A DNA stretch of 18,437 nucleotides from NCBI GenBank assembly GCA_017853455.1, contig JAFMJM010000021.1:1-18437 (forward strand), written 5' to 3'. Below, in pieces: positions 1 to 7,451 of this stretch. The notes under the pieces are model-generated. The model was not told the DNA's origin. It did not search any database and worked only from the letters and a program-made list of their open reading frames with translations. The position numbers and the translations under genes are program-made. Numbering within the stretch: position 1 is the stretch's first letter; every line of letters begins with the position of its first letter. Origin of the DNA: Acidimicrobiia bacterium (GTDB lineage: Bacteria > Actinomycetota > Acidimicrobiia > IMCC26256 > PALSA-555).

Positions 1-336
1 GCGGCTCCGGTGGTCGAGGTGCCGGTGGCTCCCGTTCCGGTGGCTGCGGTGCCGGTGGCTGGGGTGCCGGTGGCTCCCGCTCCGGTGGCTGCGGCTGCGG
101 TGGTCGAGGTGCCGGTTGCTCCGGCTCCGGTCGAGCCCGCTCCGGTGGCCGTGACCGCTCCGGTCGCCGAGCCGGTCGTCGCCGAGCCGGTGGTGGCCGC
201 CGCGCCCGAGGCGGTCACCAGCCCGGCGGCGGCTCCCGAGGCGCCGAAGGCGAAGCGGTCGTTCCCCGTGGCCGCCGTGCTCGAGATCCTCGCGGTGTTG
301 CTGCTCCTGGCGTTCATCCTCTTCCGCCTCAGCTGA
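1..336 (+). CDS. Partial Pro/Val/Ala-repeat protein with C-terminal membrane anchor (5' end missing)
   Basis: The reading frame is open from the first base and ends at TGA 334-336; the start lies upstream of the window. About the first 65 residues visible are a degenerate tandem of short units built on Pro-Val-Ala and Glu-Pro-Val. A Lys/Arg patch (KAKR) follows, and then a hydrophobic helix over roughly the last 22 residues, ending within two residues of the stop. That is the layout of a tail-anchored or C-terminally anchored protein whose repeat arm extends from the membrane. The gene ends 11 nt before pstC, so it is probably the preceding member of the same operon. The Val/Pro/Glu repeats resemble those in the PstB N-terminal extension at 2620-2670. 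Function is not recognised; a spacer domain fused to an unseen N-terminal domain, possibly a further binding protein or regulator, is only a guess. Confidence 0.6.
   Translation, partial: AAPVVEVPVAPVPVAAVPVAGVPVAPAPVAAAAVVEVPVAPAPVEPAPVAVTAPVAEPVVAEPVVAAAPEAVTSPAAAPEAPKAKRSFPVAAVLEILAVLLLLAFILFRLS
10..200 (+). repeat. Degenerate short tandem repeat encoding PVA/EPV units
   Basis: Imperfect copies of CCGGTGGCT and related GAGCCGGTGGTG units recur at roughly 9- to 18-base intervals and stay in frame. They encode the Pro/Val-rich arm of the partial gene above. This is coding low-complexity sequence and could expand or contract by slippage. Confidence 0.6.
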
Positions 337-347
337 GCGGAACCGCG

Positions 348-1334
348 GTGTCCACCGACGTCCTCACGCCGGCGGCGTCCGACCGTCAGCCCCGGCGCAT
401 CAAGTCGGTCAGCAGCCGCGTCGACCGGTGGTTCGACCGCATCACCCTGAGCTCGGGCCTGTTCGTCCTGGTCCTGTTGATCCTGGTCGGGGTCTTCCTG
501 CTCCAGCGCAGTCGCATGGCCCTGAGCGAGAGCGGCCTGTCGTTCTTCACCCGCGAGGGCTGGCGTACCGACGTGCGCCCACCGGAGATCGGGGTGCTCG
601 GACTCCTCACCGGAACGGTCATCGTGGCGACGATCGCCGTGACGTTCGCGGTCCCGCTCGGGGTCCTGTCGGCGCTGTTCATCACCGAGTACACCTCGGC
701 CCGCTTCCGGGGGTACCTGACCAGCATGGTCGACCTGTTGGCGGCGATCCCGAGCCTCATCTTCGGCTTGTGGGGCTTCTTGTACCTGTCGCCGCAGATG
801 GCACCGCTCTCGGAGTGGATCGCCCACAACTTCGGGTGGATCCCGATCTTCTCGGTCGACAAGGGCGCCCGGTACACGAGCTCGATGTTCATCGCCGGGA
901 CCGTCGTGGCCCTGATGGTGGTGCCGATCATCGCGTCGGTCGTCCGTGAGGTCTTCGCCCAGACGCCACCGGGGGAGAAGGAAGCCGCCCTGGCCCTCGG
1001 CAGCACCCGCTGGGGCATGATCAAGACGGTCGTCCTGCCGTTCGGCAAGGGCGGGATCATCGGCGGCTCGATGCTCGGACTCGGTCGGGCGCTCGGCGAG
1101 ACGATCGCCGTGGCTCTCCTGTTGCCCCAGGTCCCGGAGATCACGGCGAAGATCCTCCAGACCGGTGGGGCCACGGTGTCGGGCTTCATCGTGCTGCGGG
1201 CCGGCGCCGACGCCTTCACGACCTCGGGCCTGATGGCCGCCGGCCTGGTGCTCTTCCTCATCACCCTCGGGACCAACATGATCGCGTCGGTCGTGGTCTC
1301 GCGGAGCCGGTCCGGCGCCGGGGTGGACCTGTGA
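348..1334 (+). CDS. pstC: Phosphate ABC transporter permease PstC
   Basis: This is one of the two membrane permeases of the high-affinity phosphate importer (PstSCAB), forming half of the channel that PstB powers. The 328-residue length is normal for PstC. A short cytoplasmic N-terminus leads into helix 1 at about residues 36-53. A PstC-type periplasmic loop (LSFFTREGW, about residues 65-73) follows, then five more hydrophobic segments. The ABC-permease EAA loop, which docks on the ATPase, is visible as EKEAALALGSTRWG starting at Glu210. The GTG start at 348 is 11 nt after the preceding stop with only a weak AGCGGA-like ribosome site, consistent with translation being passed down an operon. 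The stop overlaps the pstA start by 4 nt. Identity rests on the loop, the helices and the pstA-pstB order. Confidence 0.94.
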   Translation: MSTDVLTPAASDRQPRRIKSVSSRVDRWFDRITLSSGLFVLVLLILVGVFLLQRSRMALSESGLSFFTREGWRTDVRPPEIGVLGLLTGTVIVATIAVTFAVPLGVLSALFITEYTSARFRGYLTSMVDLLAAIPSLIFGLWGFLYLSPQMAPLSEWIAHNFGWIPIFSVDKGARYTSSMFIAGTVVALMVVPIIASVVREVFAQTPPGEKEAALALGSTRWGMIKTVVLPFGKGGIIGGSMLGLGRALGETIAVALLLPQVPEITAKILQTGGATVSGFIVLRAGADAFTTSGLMAAGLVLFLITLGTNMIASVVVSRSRSGAGVDL

Positions 1335-2575
1335 CGAGCATCGTGACGCCCCCGCCCGTGTCCGATCCGCCGGTCGCGGACCGCCCCGAACCGGTGGTCA
1401 CCGCCGCCGGCGAGCCGCCGCGGCCCGGCGCGACGACCAGGACGACGGCACCGCCGCGCCCGACGCCCCCCAACCGGGTTCCGCGGCGCGTCCGTGACTT
1501 CACGCTGACCGACGTCCTCGTCATCGCCGGGTGCGCCGTCAGCGCCGTGGCGCTGACCTGGTTGATCTTCACCGTGCTCACCGGCGGCACCGGCTGGCTC
1601 GGGTTCGTCGTCACGGCGTACTTCACGTTCCTCCTCCTGCTCTTCTTCGTCACCAACGACCAGCTGGGACGCTCGGTGGCCGCGGACCGGGTCGTGACGG
1701 TGGTGATCGTCACCAGCGCCGTCCTGCTGCTGATCCCGCTGGTGTTCCTCGTGGTGTACCTGATCACCCGCGGACTACCGGCGCTCCGCCTCACCTTCTT
1801 CACCGAGGACCAACGTGGGGTGACGCCGGTCATGCCGTCGTCGGCGGGTGGCGGCGCGCACGCGGTCATCGGGACGATCGAGGAGGTCGGCCTGGCGTTG
1901 CTCTTCTCACTGCCCCTCGGCCTCAGCGCGGCCATCTTCCTCAACGAGTCGCGGAGCCGCTGGCGGCGGGTCGTCCGGATCTTCGTCGACGCCATGAGCG
2001 GACTGCCATCGGTCGTGGCCGGCCTGTTCATCTTCGCGGTGCTGATCCTGCCCTACGCGAAGAAGATCGAGCTGTTCTCCTACAACGGCTTCATGGCCGC
2101 CCTCGCGCTGTCGATCATCATGTTGCCGACCATCACCCGGACGGTCGAGGTCGTCCTGCGGCTCGTCCCCGACGGTCTCCGCGAGGCCGGGCTGGCGTTG
2201 GGCGCCAACCGGGCCCGCATGGTCTGGTCGGTCGTGCTGCCGACCGCCCGGACAGGGATCTCGACCGCCGTGGTCCTCGGCATCGCCCGGGCCGTGGGCG
2301 AGACCGCGCCGCTGATCTTCACCGCCTTCGGCTACGACCTCATGAACGCGAACCCGTTCAAGGGCTCGCAGGAGTCGCTGCCGCTGTTCGTGTACCGCAA
2401 CATCCGCAAGCCCGACGTCTCGGCGATCGAACGGGGCTTCGCCGGTGCGCTGGTGCTCATGATGCTCGTCATCGCCTTGTTCGTCCTGGCCCGGTTCATC
2501 GGTCGTGACCGATCGAAGTCCCGGAACCGCAAGGCGGCCCGGCGGATGCGACGGACCAGGGAGGTACGGACGTGA
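1331..2575 (+). CDS. pstA: Phosphate ABC transporter permease PstA with extended N-terminus
   Basis: This is the second permease subunit of the phosphate importer. At 414 residues it is over 100 longer than a typical PstA. The extra length is a Pro/Thr/Arg-rich disordered leader (residues 1-55) and two additional predicted helices (about 61-82 and 88-108) ahead of the usual first helix (about 121-147). The core has the PstA-like segment RGLPALRLTFFTED, a long extracytoplasmic loop, and the EAA docking loop GLREAGLALGANRARM with Glu285. The C-terminal tail is strongly basic. The GTG start lies inside the pstC stop (GTGA overlap), implying translational coupling, and the pstB start overlaps this stop in the same way. 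A shorter product starting near residue 112 is conceivable, but I see no better start there. Confidence 0.93.
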   Translation: MTSIVTPPPVSDPPVADRPEPVVTAAGEPPRPGATTRTTAPPRPTPPNRVPRRVRDFTLTDVLVIAGCAVSAVALTWLIFTVLTGGTGWLGFVVTAYFTFLLLLFFVTNDQLGRSVAADRVVTVVIVTSAVLLLIPLVFLVVYLITRGLPALRLTFFTEDQRGVTPVMPSSAGGGAHAVIGTIEEVGLALLFSLPLGLSAAIFLNESRSRWRRVVRIFVDAMSGLPSVVAGLFIFAVLILPYAKKIELFSYNGFMAALALSIIMLPTITRTVEVVLRLVPDGLREAGLALGANRARMVWSVVLPTARTGISTAVVLGIARAVGETAPLIFTAFGYDLMNANPFKGSQESLPLFVYRNIRKPDVSAIERGFAGALVLMMLVIALFVLARFIGRDRSKSRNRKAARRMRRTREVRT

Positions 2576-3549
2576 CCCAGGCACTGACGCCCGACGGGGT
2601 GATGAACGGGAACGAGCCGCCGGTGGTCGAGCCGGTGGTGGTCGAGCCGGTGGTGGTCGCCGAGCAGCCAGCAGCCATCGCCGAGCCGACTGAACCGACC
2701 GTGCAGGTCGGAGCGGCCGCCGTCACCGAGGCACCGCCGACTCGCGAGCCGGTCCGGTTGATCGGTGGTCCGCCGCCGGGTCCGGCCACGCTCGTCGCCG
2801 ACGACGCGTGTGCGTGGTTCGGGACGCGGCTGGTGCTCGAGGGTGTCGACCTCGTGATGCCGGCGGGCATGGTCACCGCGTTGATCGGACCGTCGGGCTG
2901 CGGGAAGTCGACGTTCCTCCGGATGCTCAACCGCATGCACGAGTTGGTGCCGAGCGCGGCGTTCGCCGGACACATCCGGCTCGACGGTGACGACATCTAC
3001 GACGCGAAGATCCGGGCCCAGGACGTGCGCAAGCGCATCGGGATGGTGTTCCAGAAGCCCAACCCGTTCCCGGCGATGAGCATTCGCGAGAACGTGCTCG
3101 CCGGACTCAAGCTCGCCCGCGTCAAGTGCTCCGACAAGGACGGCCTGGTCGAGCAGTCGCTGATCCGGGCGGGCCTCTGGCGGGAGGTCAAGGACCGCCT
3201 CTCGTCCCCGGGTGGTGCGCTGTCGGGTGGTCAGCAGCAGCGCCTCTGCATCGCCCGCTCCCTGGCGGTCCAGCCCAACGTCCTGCTGATGGACGAGCCC
3301 TGCTCCGCGCTCGACCCGACGTCGACCGGCCGGGTCGAGGAGACCATCGCCGAGTTGCGGGACCAGGTGACGATCGTGATCGTCACCCACAACATGCAGC
3401 AGGCCCAGCGCGTGTCGGACTTCTGCGCCTTCTTCCTCGCCGGTGAGAACGAGCCCGGCCGGGTCGTGGAGCAGGGCCCGACCGAGGTCATGTTCTCGTC
3501 GCCCGTCGATCCCCGGACGCTGGCCTACGTGCAGGGTCGGTTCGGATGA
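2572..3549 (+). CDS. pstB: Phosphate ABC transporter ATPase PstB with Pro/Val-rich N-terminal extension
   Basis: This is the cytoplasmic ATPase that drives phosphate import through PstCA. The Walker A motif GPSGCGKST is at residues 106-114, directly followed by the PstB-typical FLRMLNRMHEL. The signature SGGQ is at 218-221, Walker B LLMDEP at 238-243 with catalytic Glu242, and the switch His at 273 in VTHNMQQAQR. The C-terminus has the usual PstB ending (a V-E-Q-G-P-T-E segment, then RTLAYVQGRFG). At 325 residues it exceeds the usual length by about 65-75 because of an acidic Pro/Val-rich N-terminal arm (about residues 13-70). The GTG start overlapping the pstA stop was chosen; an in-frame ATG at 2602 would remove only the first ten residues. 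The stop overlaps the next start (ATGA). Confidence 0.97.
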   Translation: MTQALTPDGVMNGNEPPVVEPVVVEPVVVAEQPAAIAEPTEPTVQVGAAAVTEAPPTREPVRLIGGPPPGPATLVADDACAWFGTRLVLEGVDLVMPAGMVTALIGPSGCGKSTFLRMLNRMHELVPSAAFAGHIRLDGDDIYDAKIRAQDVRKRIGMVFQKPNPFPAMSIRENVLAGLKLARVKCSDKDGLVEQSLIRAGLWREVKDRLSSPGGALSGGQQQRLCIARSLAVQPNVLLMDEPCSALDPTSTGRVEETIAELRDQVTIVIVTHNMQQAQRVSDFCAFFLAGENEPGRVVEQGPTEVMFSSPVDPRTLAYVQGRFG

Positions 3550-5060
3550 GGTGGCCGGGCCGCCTGGTGCTGGTGCTGGCGGCTCTGCTGGTCGCCCTGG
3601 GAGTGGCCGCGCCGGCCGGCGCGACCCCCGCCCGGGCCAACGGCTCCGGCTCGACCTACGTCGCGCTGGCGATGCAGCAGTGGGTGGCCGACGGTCAGTC
3701 TGCCGGCCTGTCGATCAACTACCTACCCACCGGCTCGCCCGACGGACTCACGTCGTTCGCTGGCGGGCTGACCGACTTCGCCGGCACCGAGGCCGAGTTC
3801 TCGGCCCTGGGTGGAGAGGGCGGCGCCGACCCGGGCCTCGGACGCGGGTACCAGTACGTGCCCGACGTCGCCGGGGCGATCGCGGTGATGTACAACGCCG
3901 TCGACAAGGCGGGCAACAAGGTCGACTACCTCCACCTCTCGCGGCGGACCATCGCCCGCATCTTCACGGGTGACATCACGAAGTGGTCCGACCCGGCGAT
4001 CACGGCGGAGAACAACGGTCTGGTCCTGCCCGATCAGCCGATCACGGTCGTGTACCGGGCGGGGCAGTCGGGGACGACCGCCCTGTTCTACGACTTCGTC
4101 CAGAACGTGGCCCCCGACGTGTTCACGCCGTGGGCCCGGTCCCACCGGCTGCCGACGTCGGTGCGGATCATCCAGCTCGACAGCAGCCCGGACTTCGCGC
4201 CGAAGACCCTGGCCCTGACCGGCTCCGACCAGATCGCCCAGTTCGTGGCCAGCCCGGGCGGGCTCTGGTCGATCGCCTACGACGAGTTCGGCTACGCGCT
4301 CACCTACGGCGCGTCGGCGGCGTGGGTCCAGAACCAGTCGGGGAACTACGTCCTGCCGTACGCGGAGAACATCTCGTCGGCCCTCGAGGGTGCGACCCTG
4401 CGTCCCGACCTCAGTCAGGAACTGTCGGGCGTCTACAACAGCCCGAACGCCGACGCGTATCCGATCTCGGCCTACAGCTACATCGTGACGATGTGCAAGG
4501 CGGTCGGCGACCGACCCACCTGCAAGGGCCCGTACCCGAACCCGGGCATCTCGGAGACGTTCACCAAGTGGCTCCGCTACATCGCCTGCGACGGTCAGGT
4601 GAACATGGCCCGGATCGGCTACTCGCCGCTGCCACCGAACCTGTCGCAGGAGGTGGCGAACTCCATCGCCCGGCTCACCGGGACTGCCCCCGAGGTCCTC
4701 GACGCCGGCAACTGCGCCAATCCCCGCTTCTCCGGCAACTTCGGGGGTGGCCCGCCGCCACCGCCCGACCCGCTCGCCGGTGGGAAGACCCCCGACGCAG
4801 CTGCCGGCCCGACCGGTGACGCCACAACCGTGGCGGATGCGGCCGCCGCCACCGGTTCGGCCAGGACCGCGGCCTCGGCGGCGAAGTCGGCCAAGGGCGG
4901 GAGCGCGACCTGGCGGGTGGCGGCACCGGTGGCGTACGACCGACCGGGCCTCGCGAAGCCGTCGTCGTGGCCGCTGATCGCGCTCCTCGGGTTCGTCGTC
5001 GTGCCCCCCGTGGTGGTCACGGTCGTGCGCCGGGTCCGGCGCACGTCGACGTCCGCCTGA
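3546..5060 (+). CDS. pstS: PstS-like phosphate-binding protein with C-terminal membrane anchor
   Basis: This is the extracytoplasmic phosphate receptor that feeds PstCAB, predicted to sit on the outer face of the membrane. A signal peptide (residues 1-26, ending AGA) leads directly into the first ligand loop, NGSGST, at 32-37. Other PstS hallmarks are the DFAGTEA stretch at 77-83, the segment preceding FTGDITKWSDP, the R171/S175-G-T-T178 loop (VYRAGQSGTT), and the AYPISAYSYIV strand late in the fold. After an Ala/Gly/Pro-rich stalk (about 400-470) a single helix (about 476-494) and a basic tail anchor the protein. That replaces the lipoprotein cysteine common in Gram-positive PstS; I see no lipobox. 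At 504 residues it is longer than a typical PstS because of the stalk and anchor. The 4-nt overlap with pstB indicates the same operon. Confidence 0.86.
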   Translation: MRWPGRLVLVLAALLVALGVAAPAGATPARANGSGSTYVALAMQQWVADGQSAGLSINYLPTGSPDGLTSFAGGLTDFAGTEAEFSALGGEGGADPGLGRGYQYVPDVAGAIAVMYNAVDKAGNKVDYLHLSRRTIARIFTGDITKWSDPAITAENNGLVLPDQPITVVYRAGQSGTTALFYDFVQNVAPDVFTPWARSHRLPTSVRIIQLDSSPDFAPKTLALTGSDQIAQFVASPGGLWSIAYDEFGYALTYGASAAWVQNQSGNYVLPYAENISSALEGATLRPDLSQELSGVYNSPNADAYPISAYSYIVTMCKAVGDRPTCKGPYPNPGISETFTKWLRYIACDGQVNMARIGYSPLPPNLSQEVANSIARLTGTAPEVLDAGNCANPRFSGNFGGGPPPPPDPLAGGKTPDAAAGPTGDATTVADAAAATGSARTAASAAKSAKGGSATWRVAAPVAYDRPGLAKPSSWPLIALLGFVVVPPVVVTVVRRVRRTSTSA

Positions 5061-5111
5061 CCCGCACGGTCGATCCCGCTGGTCGCGCGCGATCCGCTCG
5101 ACACCCTGACG

Positions 5112-5144
5112 GTTTCGGTCGGGTTCACCCGTCATTCATGCACG
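5112..5144 (+). promoter_or_regulatory. PHO-box-like cluster A (three 11-nt direct-repeat units)
   Basis: Three successive 11-nt units start at 5112 (GTTTCGGTCGG), 5123 (GTTCACCCGTC) and 5134 (ATTCATGCACG). The middle unit begins with GTTCACC, the core of the PhoP-binding direct repeat described in Streptomyces. The cluster lies in the 255-nt gap between the two PstS-like genes, about 170 nt before the next start. That placement fits phosphate control but is an inference. Confidence 0.5.
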
Positions 5145-5176
5145 TGACGGAACACCCAACGAGGTGACGCGCACGC

Positions 5177-5231
5177 GTTGTGCGGGAGTTCGCCCAGGCT
5201 TCACGCGTTGCCGGTCGATCGTTTCGGGACG
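5177..5231 (+). promoter_or_regulatory. PHO-box-like cluster B (in-phase 11-nt units) and possible -10
   Basis: GTT/CTT-led units occur at 5177 (GTTGTGCGGGA), 5188 (GTTCGCCCAGG), 5199 (CTTCACGCGTT) and 5221 (GTTTCGGGACG), all on one 11-nt register; the unit at 5210 is degenerate. CATGAT at 5238-5243 is a weak candidate -10, about 75 nt before the start codon. The individual units are less conserved than in the cluster at 9806. Confidence 0.35.
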
Positions 5232-5250
5232 AATCCGCATGATGGGGGGC

Positions 5251-5267
5251 GTCGGCGGAGCGCCGAC
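5251..5267 (+). other. Leader hairpin upstream of the second PstS-like gene
   Basis: GTCGGCG (5251-5257), loop GAG, CGCCGAC (5261-5267) form a perfect 7-bp stem in the probable 5' leader, 49 nt before the TTG start and ahead of the ribosome site. It could affect mRNA stability, but short GC stems are common at this base composition. Confidence 0.25.
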
Positions 5268-5300
5268 CGGGGGCCCGATCCGGTCCTCGCAACACCCTCG

Positions 5301-5307
5301 GAAAGGA
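5301..5307 (+). promoter_or_regulatory. Ribosome binding site fixing a TTG start
   Basis: GAAAGGA at 5301-5307 is 8 nt ahead of TTG 5316. This start puts a classic signal peptide at the N-terminus, whereas the longer in-frame reading from 5178 begins with unrelated Arg/Pro-rich residues and would run through the promoter region. Confidence 0.65.
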
Positions 5308-5315
5308 CGTTCCCC

Positions 5316-7310
5316 TTGCGACGCTCCCTCTTCAAGCGGGCGCTCGGTGCGGGCATGATCGTGGCGTCGACCGCCTCGATCGCGTTCGCCACCGCGCCGT
5401 CCGCACACGCGGTCGTCGGTCCAAACACCGACGTCATCGCGGCGGCGGGATCCGACACCACGCAGGACGTGATGACGGCCATCCTCAACGCCGACGGCAC
5501 GACCGGCAAGACGTTCAACGTCAAGGCCGGCAACTTCCAGAGCACGCCGCTCACCGTGACGGCGGACTCGTACTGCAACGCGAAGACCTACCGCAACGCC
5601 AAGACCGGCTCGTGGCCGGCCACCGGCGCCGGGCAGTCGGCCGGGGAGCTCCCCGCCCCCGACGGCTCCGGTGAGGGCCGGACGGCGCTGCAGAACAGCA
5701 TCAACGCCGCCGCTCCGTTCAACGGCGGTGGCATCGAGGCGGCCCCCAACGGCTGCATCGACATCGCCCGCTCGTCGGGCTACTCGGCCACGTTCCTCAC
5801 GGGGAACTCCGAGTTCTACGCCTTCGGGATCGACGCCCTGACCTGGGGCACCTCGAGCCTGAACGCGCCGGCGGTGCTCACCCAGTCGCAGCTGCAGGGG
5901 ATCTTCAACTGCACCTACACCGACTGGAGCCAGGTGGGTGGCCAGGCCGGTCCGATCCAGCGGGTGATCTTCCAGTCCGGGTCGGGCACGAACTCGTTCT
6001 TCCAGTCGAACCTCCTCGGTGGCATCGACCCGTCGACGATCTCGTCGGCGTCGTGCCCGGCGGCGGTGCGCATCCAGGAGAACCAGTGGTACGACATGTA
6101 CCACGGCTCGAACACCTACGGCGGTGGCACCGGCTCCGCCGCCCAGTACCCCAACGCGATCGGTCCGTACTCGGCCGGCAAGTGGGCGTACCAGGCGGGT
6201 CACGACACCAACCCGACCGTCGACCTCCGTGCGGGCTTCCGGCCCGGCGCCCTGCGGGTCGACACCGGGTCCACCTCGTCCCCCGTGTGGGCGGTGTCGT
6301 GGAACGGCTCGGCCTTCCAGCTCAACAACTCGACCGTCGTGGGCAACACGGCGCCCTCGCCCCGGTCGGAGAAGTTCACCACCACGAGCGGCTCGTCGCT
6401 GGTGACCCTGGTCCGTTCGACCTCGTCGGCCACGGTCAACATCTCGAACGGCTCGTTCCTCATCACGGCCACGGCGGGCACCTTCTCGAAGGCCAACGTC
6501 GGCAACACCATCTCCGGGACCGGCATCGGCTCGGGGGCGACCATCACCGGCTTCTCCACCGACGGGGTCACCGACACCGTCACGGTGTCGGTGAAGTCGA
6601 CGGCCACCACGGCGGGGGTCACCGCCACGGTGTCGTCGTCGCTGCTGCCCTCCGACGCCGGCGCGACCCTCTCGGGCAACGGCAACATCCCGGCCGGCAC
6701 GAAGATCGACTTCATCCTGAGCGGCACCCAGGCGATCCTGTCGGCCAACGCCACGGCCGCCGGCACGGGCGTCGCGACCACCATCACCCCGGTCGGTCAG
6801 GTCAAGGAGAAGACGGTCTCGTCGACGGCGTCGAACGCGACCCTCACCGGCACCGCCGGTGACTTCGCGGCCACCGACGTCGGCAAGTCGGTCGACGGTG
6901 CGTGCGTCAACGGCGGCACGACCATCACGGCGGTCGCCGGCGACGGCTCGACGGCGACGATCTCGCCCTCGGCCAAGTCCACCAGCGGCACCTGCGCCGT
7001 CAAGGTCGGCTTCACCGCCATCAGCGTCGGCAACATCCAGAACACCACGGGCACCGTGGCTCCCTTCCCGGGTGCGCGGTTCGTGTACAACGTCCTGGCG
7101 AAGACCTCGCCGTCGTACACCCAGGCCCGTGCGCTCGTCGGCTACCAGGACACCGCAGCGGGTGCCAAGAGCAGCCTCTGCAGCGGTGGGCACGACTCCA
7201 CCGCCGGTGGTGCCGACGACATCATCGCCGACAACGGCTTCCTGCCGGTCCCGGCGCACACCTCGGCCGGTGGCAACACCGGTGTGACCTGCTACGTGTT
7301 CACGCCCTGA
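5316..7310 (+). CDS. Second PstS-like secreted binding protein with inserted beta-repeats
   Basis: This is a secreted 664-residue protein with a signal peptide cut after residue 32 (AHA). The mature N-terminus reads like a PstS-family binding domain: DVIAAAGSDTTQDVM at 39-51, then a stretch with YAFGIDALTW and QLQGIFNCTYTDW, and the ligand-loop equivalent FQSGSGTNSFF at 219-229. From about residue 348 to 568 the fold is interrupted by three degenerate repeats of roughly 55-70 residues with the pattern G-x-F-x3-D-V-G-x2-V-x-G-x-I-x2-G-T-x-I. After them the sequence returns to binding-protein character (FVYNVLAKTSPSYTQARALVGYQD, then DNGFLPVP). No anchor, lipobox or sorting signal is visible, so it is secreted freely or bound by other wall proteins. 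Ligand is presumably phosphate or a phospho-compound. Its own promoter region with PHO-box-like repeats and a downstream hairpin suggest a single-gene unit. Confidence 0.72.
   Translation: MRRSLFKRALGAGMIVASTASIAFATAPSAHAVVGPNTDVIAAAGSDTTQDVMTAILNADGTTGKTFNVKAGNFQSTPLTVTADSYCNAKTYRNAKTGSWPATGAGQSAGELPAPDGSGEGRTALQNSINAAAPFNGGGIEAAPNGCIDIARSSGYSATFLTGNSEFYAFGIDALTWGTSSLNAPAVLTQSQLQGIFNCTYTDWSQVGGQAGPIQRVIFQSGSGTNSFFQSNLLGGIDPSTISSASCPAAVRIQENQWYDMYHGSNTYGGGTGSAAQYPNAIGPYSAGKWAYQAGHDTNPTVDLRAGFRPGALRVDTGSTSSPVWAVSWNGSAFQLNNSTVVGNTAPSPRSEKFTTTSGSSLVTLVRSTSSATVNISNGSFLITATAGTFSKANVGNTISGTGIGSGATITGFSTDGVTDTVTVSVKSTATTAGVTATVSSSLLPSDAGATLSGNGNIPAGTKIDFILSGTQAILSANATAAGTGVATTITPVGQVKEKTVSSTASNATLTGTAGDFAATDVGKSVDGACVNGGTTITAVAGDGSTATISPSAKSTSGTCAVKVGFTAISVGNIQNTTGTVAPFPGARFVYNVLAKTSPSYTQARALVGYQDTAAGAKSSLCSGGHDSTAGGADDIIADNGFLPVPAHTSAGGNTGVTCYVFTP
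6367..7023 (+). repeat. Three degenerate beta-repeat modules inside the PstS-like fold
   Basis: Copies cover approximately residues 370-448, 449-505 and 506-568 of the protein. Each carries a version of xVGxxxxGxGIxxGxxI followed by alternating Thr/Val/Ser strands and a TATxxGTxVxxT-like ending. Repeats of this pattern occur in bacterial surface and phage-tail-type proteins. Two related copies occur in the next gene at about 8900-9320. Boundaries are approximate. Confidence 0.5.
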
Positions 7311-7336
7311 TCGAGGGCTGAACCCGCCCGGCACCG

Positions 7337-7370
7337 CCGGGGGCCACCGCTGGGCGGTGGTGGCCCCCGG
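7337..7370 (+). terminator. Strong GC hairpin, probable terminator of the second PstS-like gene
   Basis: The 10-bp outer stem pairs 7337-7346 with 7361-7370, and an inner CCGC/GCGG stem pairs 7347-7350 with 7354-7357. It starts 27 nt after the stop codon. No T-run follows, which is usual for high-GC actinobacteria, so termination is inferred from position and stem strength. Confidence 0.6.
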
Positions 7371-7440
7371 CCCCGGGTCGGGTAGCTGCACCACCTCGCC
7401 CTCCCCCCAAGATCCAGTTCCATCACCCCTGCATCCCCCA

Positions 7441-7447
7441 GAGGAGG
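7441..7447 (+). promoter_or_regulatory. Ribosome binding site GAGGAGG
   Basis: A near-perfect Shine-Dalgarno sequence lies 4 nt before GTG 7452 and 7 nt before the in-frame TTG 7455. The spacing favours TTG slightly, while GTG is the more common start codon. The two choices differ by one residue and give the same signal peptide. Confidence 0.7.
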
Positions 7448-7451
7448 ATCA

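Noticed and set aside
3291..3549. PhoU or a Pho two-component system expected near pst
   Set aside because: No open frame in the window shows PhoU, histidine kinase or response-regulator features; pstB is followed directly by the pstS-like gene.
5178..5315. Upstream in-frame extension of the second PstS-like gene
   Set aside because: It would bury the signal peptide behind 46 Arg/Pro-rich residues and cover the repeat cluster; GAAAGGA with TTG 5316 is a better start.
5136..7394. Long open frame on the - strand opposite the second PstS-like gene
   Set aside because: Arg/Gly/Val-rich shadow composition, while the + strand has a signal peptide and a recognisable fold.
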